This document shows positions 42,501-52,115 of a stretch of DNA of 55,124 nt, in pieces. The stretch is taken from the NCBI RefSeq assembly GCF_018613415.1, contig NZ_JAGGQG010000019.1:1-55124 (forward strand), written 5' to 3'. The stretch is from Bacillus sp. ISL-18 (GTDB taxonomy: Bacteria > Bacillota > Bacilli > Bacillales > Cytobacillaceae). A model generated the notes under the pieces. The model made no database searches and was not told where the DNA came from. It saw only the letters and a list, made by a program, of their open reading frames with translations. Position 1 is the first letter of the stretch. Every line of letters starts with the position of its first letter. The position numbers and the translations under genes are program-made.

Positions 42501-43529
42501 TTAACTTATATCACCGTACTTTAAAATCATTTCTTTTTCAATATGACTTGCTCTGATACCAAATCGAGGCTTGACTGGGCCGACTTCCTCCCCTAGTAAA
42601 ACCTTAATTGCCATATAGGGAATATTGATTCCGGAAAGACAGCTGAAATGAAGTCCGCCGCTCATCCGTGGATTGATTTCCAGCAGCTTTGGCACCCCTT
42701 TACTGTATTTCACCTGAATATTAAAGACAAATGGTAATCGGTACTCTTGGTGAAACCGGTGAGCTATATCAATAAGATCGACACTTTCTACCAGTTCCCG
42801 TACACGCCCATCCCCTTTCATCCGTGGGATAGCCGCATACAACCTGTCTTGTGAGGCTAAGCAATCAATACTATATTCCCTGCCATCTAAATATTCCAGC
42901 AACATTAAGTCAGGAAATGTCTCTTGCTGCCTTAAAACCTCACAGGCATGATCGTAGGAGATTCGATAGCCGCCCCCGCTATGGAAAAGATGATGGATGG
43001 ACTCCCGTTCTTCCTTAATGACCCGAAAGCCCATTGCCCCTTCCCCAATTACTGGTTTAAAGCAAACCGTGTGCCCCTTTTCCTTAAGCGATGTATAAGC
43101 CAACTTAAAATCAGCTACGTTATTCACGACTTCATAGTCTGGGATCGAAAAAATCGGTACCCCGTTTGTTAAGGTTTGATAAGCGGCAGCCTTGTTATCC
43201 ATCGTTTCCATTAGGGCTGCATCCGGACAAACGAGGACCTTTACCCCTAACTCCGCAAATTCAGATAATCGCTTCGAAATGAGCACATTTTCTTTGCGGG
43301 GAATAAAAATATCGATTCCGTGCGTTTGGCAAAAATCAAGACAGAACTCTATATACTCATCCCCGGAAACATCCGGTTCGACAAAAGCTTTATCACAGTT
43401 TTGTAAATATAGGGCATCTTTATTAGGGCTTGTTCCATAAATCGTAAATTTCCGATGATCCTCGTTGTCGCGAATCATATCCATATAATGCGAAACAGTC
43501 GTAAACCATCGATTAAACCAAATTTTCAT
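42501..43529 (-). CDS. ATP-grasp ligase, substrate unknown
   Basis: 342 residues. Pre-ATP-grasp Rossmann region (1-100), then CFKPVIGEGAMGFRV, LLEYLDGREYSIDCLA and LEINPRMSGGLHF, the ATP and Mg2+ binding segments. ATP-grasp enzymes ligate a carboxylate to an amine or thiol. It resembles carbamoyl-phosphate-synthase-like members. Related ATP-grasp enzymes occur in Ter systems, and a terD gene is close, but there is no co-transcription. Confidence 0.85.
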   Translation of the reverse strand: MKIWFNRWFTTVSHYMDMIRDNEDHRKFTIYGTSPNKDALYLQNCDKAFVEPDVSGDEYIEFCLDFCQTHGIDIFIPRKENVLISKRLSEFAELGVKVLVCPDAALMETMDNKAAAYQTLTNGVPIFSIPDYEVVNNVADFKLAYTSLKEKGHTVCFKPVIGEGAMGFRVIKEERESIHHLFHSGGGYRISYDHACEVLRQQETFPDLMLLEYLDGREYSIDCLASQDRLYAAIPRMKGDGRVRELVESVDLIDIAHRFHQEYRLPFVFNIQVKYSKGVPKLLEINPRMSGGLHFSCLSGINIPYMAIKVLLGEEVGPVKPRFGIRASHIEKEMILKYGDIS

Positions 43530-43668
43530 AGTGAACCTCTCTTACATTAAAATTGACTTTTCCATTATGGACAAAGAGGTTAGTTTTTATAATCCTTTTT
43601 TTCAAAAAAAAAGCGCTCCCGCAAATGGCAAGAACGTTTAGCCCCGTTTTCCCTATAAAGCCGACACC

Positions 43669-44163
43669 CTAAACCTTCATTTTTAAATCATTAAACCTTG
43701 AAGCGAATTCCATGATGGCGTCCATGTCTAACTTTGACTGATCAACTGTAATCCCATCCACCTTTTTTACGACTTGTCTCTCAAAAAAATTCATTTCCGA
43801 AACGAGAAATTCACCGCCAAACAAACCTAACGCCACCGAATTCTTCCGTAAGTCCTGCGGATAGGCATTGTTAAATTGCTCAATAGCCAATTCACCCTCT
43901 CGCATGCAAACGAGAAATAGACCAAGTTCCTTTTCCAATAGGTCATTGTGATGGGTCAGAATAAATTTTTTGATTCGCCGTTGAATCATACCAGCATGAA
44001 TGGAACCGCCTATGATAACGGTATCATAATCATTTAAGTCAATAAGGGTTTTATCCCTTTTTAAATCGACCGATACCACTTCACCTGCAAGGTGTTCGCT
44101 TAATATTCCAACCACTTTTTCTGTAGTCCCATGGGACGAGCAATAAGCAATTAAACTTTTCAT
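43669..44163 (-). CDS. Flavodoxin domain protein (HemG-like)
   Basis: 164 residues. SSHGTTEKV near residue 9 binds the FMN phosphate; IIGGSIHAGMIQRRIKKF is typical of menaquinone-dependent protoporphyrinogen oxidase-type flavodoxins. The true activity is not certain. The ATG at 44163 has AAGGAGGG upstream; the frame to 44241 lacks a binding site. Confidence 0.87.
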   Translation of the reverse strand: MKSLIAYCSSHGTTEKVVGILSEHLAGEVVSVDLKRDKTLIDLNDYDTVIIGGSIHAGMIQRRIKKFILTHHNDLLEKELGLFLVCMREGELAIEQFNNAYPQDLRKNSVALGLFGGEFLVSEMNFFERQVVKKVDGITVDQSKLDMDAIMEFASRFNDLKMKV

Positions 44164-44322
44164 GCGATTATCCCTCCTTCTTAGTAAAGAAAACAGCCGC
44201 GATGACACTCTGTAACCAAGATGCGAATAAACTAATTTCATTATAATTCCTTTTTAACCAAACGCCTGCAAAAAAATTGGCAATATTCTTACAAACTATA
44301 ACCACAGTGAAATAATTAGAAA

Positions 44323-44337
44323 TGGTGCCTGTCACCA
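44323..44337. repeat. GGTGCCTGTCACC palindrome copy
   Basis: TGGTGCCTGTCACCA directly before the start region of the broken phosphatase gene. Confidence 0.8.
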
Positions 44338-44353
44338 TTGGAGGTGATTAAGG

Positions 44354-46440
44354 TTGGGCTTGATTGAGTTTCCGTTTGTTTTGGCTGGACCGATTGTGCG
44401 GCGGGTGGAGCGTGGGCAGGTTTTTATTTGGATGGCAACGAGCAGGCGGACGGAGATTGAGGCTGCTCTTTATGAGGTTGAGACAATTAGTAATAGTAAC
44501 CCCAATTCATTCGAGTATCATCCGATGGAGACAAAAACTGAAACCACTTCGATAAGTGCGGGAAAACAGCTTTACATCCATTTAATTAACGTTACCCCCA
44601 CACATGGCTGCTTTCCGACAGAAACCCTTATTGGCTATAACCTCCACTTTGTCCGTGCCAGCGGCACCCGAACGGACGATTAACAAAGTCTTCACTACCT
44701 ATCCCCTGATCACCAACACTCTATTTTATACGGAAATCTGAAATACCCTGCCTTTCTCATAAGAAGCGGAGACAGCCAAAGTCATATCTTCTATGGTTCT
44801 TGCCGCAAGCTGCATGGTGATGGTCAGGATACACTCGCTCTCGCTGATCACATTTTAGAAAAAGACTATGAAAATACCTCCTCCCGTCCTGATGCCCTTT
44901 TCCTTATGGGCGATCAAATCTATGCCGATAACGTTGCCGACCCGCTTATTTTAGCGATTTCAACCATCAGCCGGGAACTAATCGGTCATAAAGAACCGCT
45001 AAGTAATCTGGATGCCCGCCTGGGTCAGCTTCCCTACTTTACTGCTCTTACCCAAATGAATGGGAGACAATTTATAATGGAACGTATCGCTCAATTTACA
45101 AGCTCCCAGGCGCAAAATCATTTAATGGAGCTCGGTGAATTTGCAGCGATGTACCTTTTGTCTTGGAACCCCGAGCTTTGGGCCGCCCTGCAGAAACAGC
45201 AATTACTTCCCTCTTTTGAGGAAGCCGAAGAACAACAGTTGATCCATTTTTCGTTTCCAAACACCGACCTTTATCAGAAGGAACACAAACTCGAACGGCA
45301 AAAACTGAAGGACGGCTACCTAGAGCAGCAAGAAGCACTGATTTACTTCCAAGAGTCGCTAACTCGTGTCAGAAAATTGCTGGCAAATATTCCTACCTAT
45401 ATGATTTTTGATGACCATGATATTACCGATGATTGGAATCTATCGGCCGAATGGAAAATGACGGTCAACCATGCCCCGCTTGGGAAACATGTAGCGGCAA
45501 ACGGCCTTTGTGCCTATTGGCTTTTCCAAGGCTGGGGAAATGAGCCAGACGCCTTTAATCTTGATTTTATAACCACTATGACAACCTATCTCAAACGACT
45601 TCGCAAAGGGGTCACCCATCGTAAATCTTACGAAAATTGGCTGGAGTTGCTTTGTGAATTCACTTCTTGGCATTACATTGCCCCCACCCACCCAAAAGCC
45701 GTCTTTCTTGACACGCGGACGATGAGGGAATATGATACGGCCCCAAAACCGCTTAAATTTGGTCAAATCATCAAAGAAAGCGAAGGCTGCCAGAAGCTGG
45801 TAAACGAAACGGGATGGTCGCTCATTACCGCCAAACTCGAAAACAGCAGCTGGAAAAAGGAAAGCCCATTAATCGTTGTTTCGGCCACACCCGTTTATGG
45901 CATGGCCTGATCGAATCCTTTTTACATGACTATGTCTATCCTGTTCAAGTGCTCGGTGTAAAGGTGTAAACCTCGTTTGATTTTGAAGCATGGAAATACA
46001 ATGGAAAGGGATTTACATAATTTCTGAGGCATACCTCCAATTGGGCCCCCCTGCAGCTCATCATTTTATCAGGAGATGTTCACTACGGTTCAGCTGTTAA
46101 AGCAACTGTCACTTTTGCCAATAAAAAAACACTCCCGATCTATCAATTCACAAGCAGCCCTTTTAAAAATATGAGCTTCATCGGGGTCTGGGGCCTATTA
46201 ATGAAAATAGTCATCGCCATCAATGCCTACAGCCGGAAAAGAAACGAAATTTACCGAACATGTACCCCTGATTACACCATCACCCACACCAATCCTGCGG
46301 CAGACATCACACCATACCTATGGAAGGATCACCTCCGTTATCAATTCATTGACAAAGGCTCCATTATTGCAACCTCCAATAATCTCGGCCTGGTATCCAT
46401 CAAAGGCGAACAAATCGAAAACTCTCTCTTTAAAAAATAA
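44354..46440 (+). pseudogene. Decayed PhoD-like alkaline phosphatase gene
   Basis: One ancestral reading frame of about 695 codons. A TTG start after GGAGGTGA is followed by GPIVRRVERGQVFIWMATS, SHIFYGSCRK, MGDQIYAD, MIFDDHDITDDW, VFLDTRTMREYD and LSGDVHYGS, the metal-binding plan of PhoD-type phosphatases. It is broken by TAA at 44681 in frame, a one-base frameshift near 45905, and TAA at 45967 and 46018 in the new frame, which then runs open to 46440. Four lesions point to an old loss. Confidence 0.88.
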
Positions 46441-46473
46441 CGTGAAGGCCGTCACTTTGGCCTTCACGTTTTC
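46440..46473. terminator. Bidirectional terminator
   Basis: ACGTGAAGGCC and GGCCTTCACGT, perfect 11-bp stem with A-run and T-run sides. Confidence 0.88.
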
Positions 46474-47378
46474 ATGATTCGTCTAATAAATTGACCGATT
46501 TCCCTGGTGGCTCTTTTCGCTTCAGGCAAGAAGTCACCACTAATCTGCCAAACATGCCACATACCATCCCAAACCTTTAACGATACATTTACACCTGCAG
46601 CCTTTGCTTTAGCGGCAAGCGATAAGGCATCACTTTGGAGAATTTCATGCGTCCCTGATTGAATCAACATTGGCGGCAGTCCGGTTAGGTCTGCAAACAC
46701 AGGTGAAATCAGCGGATGGTCGAGAGATTCCGATCCCGCATACATTCGGGATGCTTCCTTTACAGCCCTTACACTTAAATAGGGATCCACATCGCCATTT
46801 TTCTGATAACTCTCTCCACTGCTTGTTAAATCTACCCATGGCGACAGACAAACAATCCCAGCCGGAAGCGGCTCATTTTGATCCCTTAAGACGAGTGCAG
46901 TAGCTAGACACAAGCCGCCGCCTGCCGAATCGCCTGCGAAAATAATGTCCTTGCCAGCATATCCTTGCTTCAACAACCAGTGGTATACGTTGACCGCATC
47001 TTCAATTGCCGCCGGAAAAGGATGTTCAGGTGCCAGACGGTACTCAGGAAACAGCACTTTCACACCAGCTGCTGCTCCAATCCGTGCAGCAAGCGGCCGA
47101 TGCGTGTTCGCTGAGCAAAGGGCATAACCACCACCGTGAAGATAAAGAATTACTTTATCCGGCAGGGCAGGCCCCGTCGTCAACCACTCTGCATACAACC
47201 CTTCGATATGCAAAGGAATGACTTCACAATTTTTCGGAAGTTTGCCCATCTTACTTGCAGCGGTATCGAGCATTTGCCGCTGTTCCTCTATACCCCTTTG
47301 CGATACCCCTTTTTTGGCAGCCCGTTTTACCGAGAGCTTAATTGCTTTTTCAAAAAAATAACTTTGTAAACTTGGCAT
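46464..47378 (-). CDS. Alpha/beta hydrolase, hormone-sensitive-lipase family
   Basis: 304 residues. HGGG (81-84) oxyanion motif and GDSAGGG with Ser151 define the HSL/acetyl-hydrolase group; a late Asp and His complete the triad (HVW near the C-terminus). Cytoplasmic esterase acting on short acyl esters. AAAGGTGG precedes the ATG. Confidence 0.9.
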   Translation of the reverse strand: MPSLQSYFFEKAIKLSVKRAAKKGVSQRGIEEQRQMLDTAASKMGKLPKNCEVIPLHIEGLYAEWLTTGPALPDKVILYLHGGGYALCSANTHRPLAARIGAAAGVKVLFPEYRLAPEHPFPAAIEDAVNVYHWLLKQGYAGKDIIFAGDSAGGGLCLATALVLRDQNEPLPAGIVCLSPWVDLTSSGESYQKNGDVDPYLSVRAVKEASRMYAGSESLDHPLISPVFADLTGLPPMLIQSGTHEILQSDALSLAAKAKAAGVNVSLKVWDGMWHVWQISGDFLPEAKRATREIGQFIRRIMKT

Positions 47379-47543
47379 GATTCCAATCCACCTTTATACC
47401 CATAATTACTAATTTTATTATACTAAAAAAGAATATCGATGCGGTAATCATTTCGCAATTTCACCTAATATTCCAAACTCTTGTAAATATTCTGTAACAA
47501 TTGGTCCTGTCTATAGTACAATTAGGCTAACAGGAGGTGTTCA

Positions 47544-48866
47544 ATGAACCGGCTTACCGATCATTTAATCCTTATTTCCTTTGACTGTCTTTCAGCTTTA
47601 GACCTTCCCATCTTGCACGAGCTGCCTCACTTTCAAACCATCTTAACAATAGGCGCACTAGTAGAACAGGTTGAATCGATTTACCCTTCCGTCACCTATC
47701 CCTGTCATGCAACAATTGTTACCGGAAACTACCCGAACCGGCACGGTGTTATCAATAATACCCTTCTGCAGCCTGGTAAAACCTCCCCAGATTGGAACTG
47801 GTAACGGAAATGTATCAAGGGAACAACCCTTTATGACGAAGTAAAAAAAGCCAATATGACCACGGCCGCCTTTCTATGGCCCGTCACAGCAAAAGCGGAC
47901 ATCGACTACAACATGCCGGTAATCTTTGCCAATCGCCTATGGCAGAATCAAATCCTTGTTTCTTTACTCAACGGGACACCCCAATTTCAATGGGAGATGA
48001 ACAAACGCTATGGTTACATCCGTAAAGGTCTTCATCAGCCGGAGTTAGATGATTTTGTGCTAGAGGCAGCTGTGGATACGATTAAAACAAAAAAACCTAA
48101 CCTATTAATGGTCCACTTTACCGATTTAGATACCCAGCGCCATGAACATGGATTTTCATCAAAAGAAGCGATTCAATCCCTTCATCGGCATAATTACCGG
48201 CTTGGGAGATTACTAGAAGCTTTAAAAGAAGCCAACATCTTTGAACAATCCACGATTATCGCTTTAGGGGATCACAGCGCACTAGACGAGCAGAAGGCGA
48301 TTAACCTCAATGTCCTTTTCCATCAACAAAACTTAATCACCAGCAACGCAACTGGCAAACTAATAAATTGGAAGGCCTATTGTAAAAGTTGTGATGGATC
48401 CGCATATATTTATCTAAACACTCCTGAAGATCAGTCAACCTTTCAAACGGTTCACCATCTCCTTGAATTGTTAGTGGAGGAACCAGACTTCGGAATAGAA
48501 AAATTCATGACAGGAGAGGAAGCTGCCGCAAGAGGTGCAGATGGCAAATGTGCGTTTATGATTGAAGCTAGACCTGGATTTTATTTTCTAGAAGATTACA
48601 GCGGGGAATTTATCAAATCGATTACGAAAGAGGATACAAAGACCAATAAGAAATATACGATGGCGTGCCATGGCTATTCACCCGAAAAAGAAAATTATGG
48701 AACCATTTTAATGGCGGCCGGGAAAGGAATTCAACAGGTCACCCTGCCTGCAATCCGTCTCATTGATGAAGGACCAACATTCGCAAGGCTTCTGGGTGTC
48801 AGCCTGGGCCATACTGATGGAAACGTAATTGAAGAGTTGTTAACTTTAAAGGGGAAAATAACATGA
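47544..48866 (+). pseudogene. Alkaline phosphatase superfamily gene with a premature TAA
   Basis: A 440-codon frame split only by TAA at 47802-47804. Both sides are in one frame and all metal motifs survive: SFDCLS, the nucleophile Thr in YPCHATIVTG, HFTDLDTQRHEHG, ALGDHSAL and ACHGYSP. It resembles nucleotide pyrophosphatase/phosphodiesterase proteins. The stop falls in DWNW-stop-RKCIKG, probably a former Tyr codon. The end overlaps the next gene by ATGA. Re-initiation at 47856 could still give a 336-residue fragment lacking the nucleophile. Confidence 0.82.
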
Positions 48867-50137
48867 GTCGAATGTCAAAGCAAGAAAAGAGCTGGGTATT
48901 CTATGATTGGGCAAACTCTGCCTATTCCATCCTGATAACAACTGCCATTTTTCCATTATATTTCAAGGCAGCGGCCAAAGAAGCAGGACTTGCAGCGTCA
49001 ACATCCACGGCTTACTGGGGCTATGCCAATTCGATTGCAACCCTGTTAATCTCACTTTGTGCTCCTATTTTAGGAAGCATTGCCGATTTCAAAGGCTTCA
49101 AAAAACGTTTCTTCACCTTTTTCTTTGCGCTCGGGATTATTTTCACCCTCTTACTCGCAGTTGTACCAAGCAGCCAATGGCTGACTCTCTTAATCTGTTA
49201 TATGGTGACGGTCATCGGTTTTGGCGGAACCAACATTTTCTATGATGCCTTCCTTGTCGATGTAACGACCGAAGAACGAATGAATCAAGTTTCCTCTAAG
49301 GGCTATGCCATGGGGTATATCGGCAGTACCATCCCGTTTATATTGGGAATCGCACTAATCCTATTATCGCAGCAAGGGATCCTTCCAATCTCCGTGACAG
49401 TTGCTAGTCAAGCAGCATTTGCCATCACTGCTTTGTGGTGGGGATTGTTTACGATTCCCATGCTAAAAAACGTCAAGCAGGTTTATTATAAGGAACGCGT
49501 CGCAAATCCTATAAGAAATGGGTTTCGCCAGTTATTTTTAACCTTTAAAAAAATAAGATTATATCGGCCGCTCTTTTTATTCCTATTCGCCTATTTTTTC
49601 TACATTGATGGCGTCAATACCATTATTACAATGTCTACAGCCTATGGATCTGATTTGGGAATCACCTCAACCAATCTCTTAATCATCTTATTTGCCACTC
49701 AAGTGGTTGCGGCTCCCTTTGCTTATTTTTATGGGAAGCTTGCCGATCGTTATAAGGGAAAGACGATGCTGTTAGTGGGGATTTTTGTATATGTGATTAT
49801 TTGTATCTATGCCTATTTTTTAAAAACTACCTTGGATTTCTGGATTCTCGCCATGCTGGTCGCTTCCTCACAGGGAGGTATTCAAGCATTAAGCCGTTCC
49901 TATTTTGCTAAGCTGGTCCCGAAAGAAAGTGCCAACGAATTCTTTGGATTCTATAGTATTTTTTATAAGTTTGCTGCCATCTTAGGTCCCTTTTTAGTCG
50001 GATTCACGGCCCAACTAACCGGAAACACCAATAGCGGTGTTTTCAGCTTGATTGTATTGTTTATCATCGGCGGCTTGATTTTGATCAGGGTACCCGAAAA
50101 AGACACGATTATAGAACCTAATACCCTTTCACAATAA
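48863..50137 (+). CDS. UMF1-type MFS transporter
   Basis: 424 residues, about twelve hydrophobic segments. VFYDWANSAYSILITTAIFP at the N-terminus (YDWANSAY) is the hallmark of the UMF1/Atg22-like group, whose substrates in bacteria are unknown. Overlaps the preceding broken phosphatase gene by 4 bp, so the pair was one operon; translation now depends on AAAGGGG just upstream. Confidence 0.88.
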   Translation: MSRMSKQEKSWVFYDWANSAYSILITTAIFPLYFKAAAKEAGLAASTSTAYWGYANSIATLLISLCAPILGSIADFKGFKKRFFTFFFALGIIFTLLLAVVPSSQWLTLLICYMVTVIGFGGTNIFYDAFLVDVTTEERMNQVSSKGYAMGYIGSTIPFILGIALILLSQQGILPISVTVASQAAFAITALWWGLFTIPMLKNVKQVYYKERVANPIRNGFRQLFLTFKKIRLYRPLFLFLFAYFFYIDGVNTIITMSTAYGSDLGITSTNLLIILFATQVVAAPFAYFYGKLADRYKGKTMLLVGIFVYVIICIYAYFLKTTLDFWILAMLVASSQGGIQALSRSYFAKLVPKESANEFFGFYSIFYKFAAILGPFLVGFTAQLTGNTNSGVFSLIVLFIIGGLILIRVPEKDTIIEPNTLSQ

Positions 50138-50149
50138 ATTAGAGTTACA

Positions 50150-50193
50150 CAAAAACAGTGCTCTTTCACATGTGAACGAGCACTGTTTTTTTA
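50150..50193 (+). terminator. Rho-independent terminator
   Basis: AACAGTGCTC, 14-nt loop with its own CACATGTG, GAGCACTGTT, then T-run. Confidence 0.9.
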
Positions 50194-50199
50194 TTTATA

Positions 50200-50229
50200 T
50201 TGATTACAGAACTAGCGTTCGGTTATAAT
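50200..50229 (+). promoter_or_regulatory. Promoter of the VOC gene
   Basis: TTGATT (50200-50205), 18 nt, TATAAT (50224-50229), about 70 bp before the start at 50302. Confidence 0.6.
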
Positions 50230-50301
50230 GATACTATAACAACCTTGCTGCTAAAAGGATATACCTAATTACAAACAGCAAGGAAAAAAGGAGAATTTTA
50301 T

Positions 50302-50706
50302 ATGATTGCACCGTATTTAATGTTTAACAGACAATGTGATGAGGCTTTTAAAATGTATCAAAAAGCCTTTGATGGCGAAATGGTTTCAATCCAAAAATAT
50401 GGTGACATGCCGCCAAATCCTGCCTTCCCTGTAGCGGAAAGCGATAAAGACCTTGTTTTACATGCCCAATTGAAATTAACAGAATCAGGATTTATTTATG
50501 GTTCGGACGGAAATAGGGATCTTGGAAATGGTGCAAAAGTGTCAATTAGTGTAGAGCTTGATTCCGAGGAACGTGCACACCAAGCATGGGAAGTTCTCAA
50601 AGATGGCGGCTCTGTTTATATGGATCTGCAGCCAACCTTCTTTTCTAAATTGCATGGTTCTGTACAGGACAAATATGGGGTAACTTGGATGTTTACCGTT
50701 AACTAG
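50302..50706 (+). CDS. VOC family protein (PhnB-like)
   Basis: 134 residues. APYLMFNRQCDEAFKMYQKAF at the N-terminus and the YGVTWMFTVN ending are typical of PhnB-like glyoxalase/bleomycin-resistance fold proteins; most lack a known reaction. AAAAGGAG precedes the ATG. Single gene. Confidence 0.88.
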   Translation: MIAPYLMFNRQCDEAFKMYQKAFDGEMVSIQKYGDMPPNPAFPVAESDKDLVLHAQLKLTESGFIYGSDGNRDLGNGAKVSISVELDSEERAHQAWEVLKDGGSVYMDLQPTFFSKLHGSVQDKYGVTWMFTVN

Positions 50707-50744
50707 GAAAGCACAAGCGCCTAGGACAAATTTTCAAAGTTAAT

Positions 50745-50778
50745 GAAAAATTAGCACCCAGGGCTTAAACCTGGGTGC
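50745..50778 (-). terminator. Terminator after copZ
   Basis: GCACCCAGG, 7-nt loop, CCTGGGTGC, with a T-rich tract on the minus strand side. Confidence 0.8.
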
Positions 50779-50784
50779 ACTCTC

Positions 50785-50991
50785 TTATTTTACATCGTAA
50801 CCTTGGTCATCAATGGTTTCTTTAATTTTTTCAAGTGAAACGAGTTTCCCATCAAACTCTACAGCCACTAAGCCTTCTGCTAGGTCAACTGCCACCTTTT
50901 TTACACCCTGCAGTTCACCGACACTGCCTTCGACCGCTTTCACACAATGTCCACAAGACATTCCACTCACCTTTAAGGTAACTTGTTCCAT
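50785..50991 (-). CDS. copZ: Copper chaperone CopZ
   Basis: 68 residues, ferredoxin-like HMA domain. MSCGHC (Cys13, Cys16) binds Cu(I) for delivery to a CopA pump, which is not in the window. The ATG at 50991 follows GAGGGCG; the frame to 51006 overlaps csoR. Eleven nucleotides after csoR, so co-transcribed. Confidence 0.93.
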   Translation of the reverse strand: MEQVTLKVSGMSCGHCVKAVEGSVGELQGVKKVAVDLAEGLVAVEFDGKLVSLEKIKETIDDQGYDVK

Positions 50992-51002
50992 TATTAGCGC
51001 CC

Positions 51003-51350
51003 TCACTTTTTCATTAATTTTTGTATGGTCACAAGGACCTCATCGAGGACCTCCATATCGCCCTCTTGGATTCTCTCGACGACACAGCTTTTCATATGCC
51101 CTTCAAGCAATAGTTTTGCCACACTATTTAACGCTGATTGCGTGGCAGCGATCTGGTTAATCACATCATCACAATAGGTATCTTTTTCAATGAGGCCTTT
51201 AATCCCGCGGATCTGCCCTTCAATTCGATTCAGCCTAGTAACTAAATTACTTTTCACCTTATCTGGATGATGACTCCGTCGATGGCTTCCCTCATGTTCG
51301 CAGCATGTTTCGATCGTAGACTCCTGCTCAAGTTCTTTTTCATGAGACAT
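51003..51350 (-). CDS. csoR: Copper-sensing repressor CsoR
   Basis: 115 residues, all-helical. Cys60, His85 and Cys89 form the Cu(I) site of CsoR. An N-terminal tail of about 30 residues is rich in Cys and His (CCEHEGSHRRSHH), beyond the family core, and may add metal binding. AGGAGG precedes the ATG. Directs copZ downstream. Confidence 0.93.
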   Translation of the reverse strand: MSHEKELEQESTIETCCEHEGSHRRSHHPDKVKSNLVTRLNRIEGQIRGIKGLIEKDTYCDDVINQIAATQSALNSVAKLLLEGHMKSCVVERIQEGDMEVLDEVLVTIQKLMKK

Positions 51351-51373
51351 TTAAACGCCTCCTTTTTGGTCTA

Positions 51374-51398
51374 ATTATATCATACCACCGTACCGTAT
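51374..51398 (-). promoter_or_regulatory. csoR promoter with possible CsoR operator
   Basis: Minus-strand TATAAT (51379-51374) with ATACGGTACGGTGGTAT (51398-51382), an imperfect inverted repeat with ATAC/GTAT ends, over the spacer. The -35 is weak. Operator assignment is inference. Confidence 0.4.
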
Positions 51399-51441
51399 CG
51401 CGACGAGGATATTTGTCCTATACCCGCTTCCCACCAATCAA

Positions 51442-51489
51442 CAAAAAAAGAAAAGATAGGCTTAATTTATTTCATCCAAGCCTATCTTT
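51442..51489 (-). terminator. Terminator after the CBS gene
   Basis: AAAGATAGGCTT and AAGCCTATCTTT, perfect 12-bp stem, T-run on the minus strand. Confidence 0.9.
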
Positions 51490-51500
51490 GAACAGTACAC

Positions 51501-51965
51501 TTATTTGCCTTCTACAATTCTTTGTTGAATATTGCGAATGACATCACCGCGGCTGATGACACCTACGACACGATTCGCACCATTTACGACAGGCAATTTT
51601 TTAAAATGATGCTTCGACAAGATGTCAACCACTTTTTCCATATCATCTTCAGGCTGAACTGACATAATCCCATTTGTTTTCGCAAACTTAATAATCTCCC
51701 GATTGATAATCTCACTTAAATGAACTTGTTTATCCTCTACGGCTATATAAGTAATAAAACTGAAATAATCATGAATCCGCCGGTCTATGGGCTTAATAGC
51801 ACGGATAATATCGCCATCTGTTACGATGCCGCATAAGGTACCATCTTTATTTGTAATTGGAACCCCGCCGATTTTCTTTTCTACAAATACAGACATGACA
51901 TCTTTAACTGTATTTTCTGGTCGAACTGTAATTACGTCTCTCACCATAAAATCTCTAACTTTCAT
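51501..51965 (-). CDS. Tandem CBS domain protein
   Basis: 154 residues, two CBS domains (VRDVITVRPENTVKDVM at the start; IMSVQPEDDMEKVVDIL in the second half). CBS pairs bind adenine nucleotides and sense energy state; the partner is unknown. Start taken at the ATG at 51965 with GCGGTG upstream; an ATG one codon earlier is possible. Confidence 0.88.
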   Translation of the reverse strand: MKVRDFMVRDVITVRPENTVKDVMSVFVEKKIGGVPITNKDGTLCGIVTDGDIIRAIKPIDRRIHDYFSFITYIAVEDKQVHLSEIINREIIKFAKTNGIMSVQPEDDMEKVVDILSKHHFKKLPVVNGANRVVGVISRGDVIRNIQQRIVEGK

Positions 51966-52115
51966 CATGGTCACCGCTTTCTTGGGATCATCTCAAAAAT
52001 AAATTATGTTTTTTCCTTTATTTTTTGTGCTATTGTCAGGTTAACTTGAATATAATAAATTCCATCTTTCAAGATAGTATTTTCAAATTTTTAAGGATTC
52101 ATGAAAACTTATTAT

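Noticed and set aside
44354..44683. Independent 109-residue protein
   Set aside because: The same frame continues after the TAA with PhoD-type motifs, so it is the front of a broken gene.
46171..46440. Independent 89-residue protein
   Set aside because: It is the tail of the PhoD-like pseudogene in the shifted frame.
44681..47804. TAA codon reassignment to explain the stops
   Set aside because: Many intact genes in the window end with TAA followed by terminators; a frameshift is also present in one gene.
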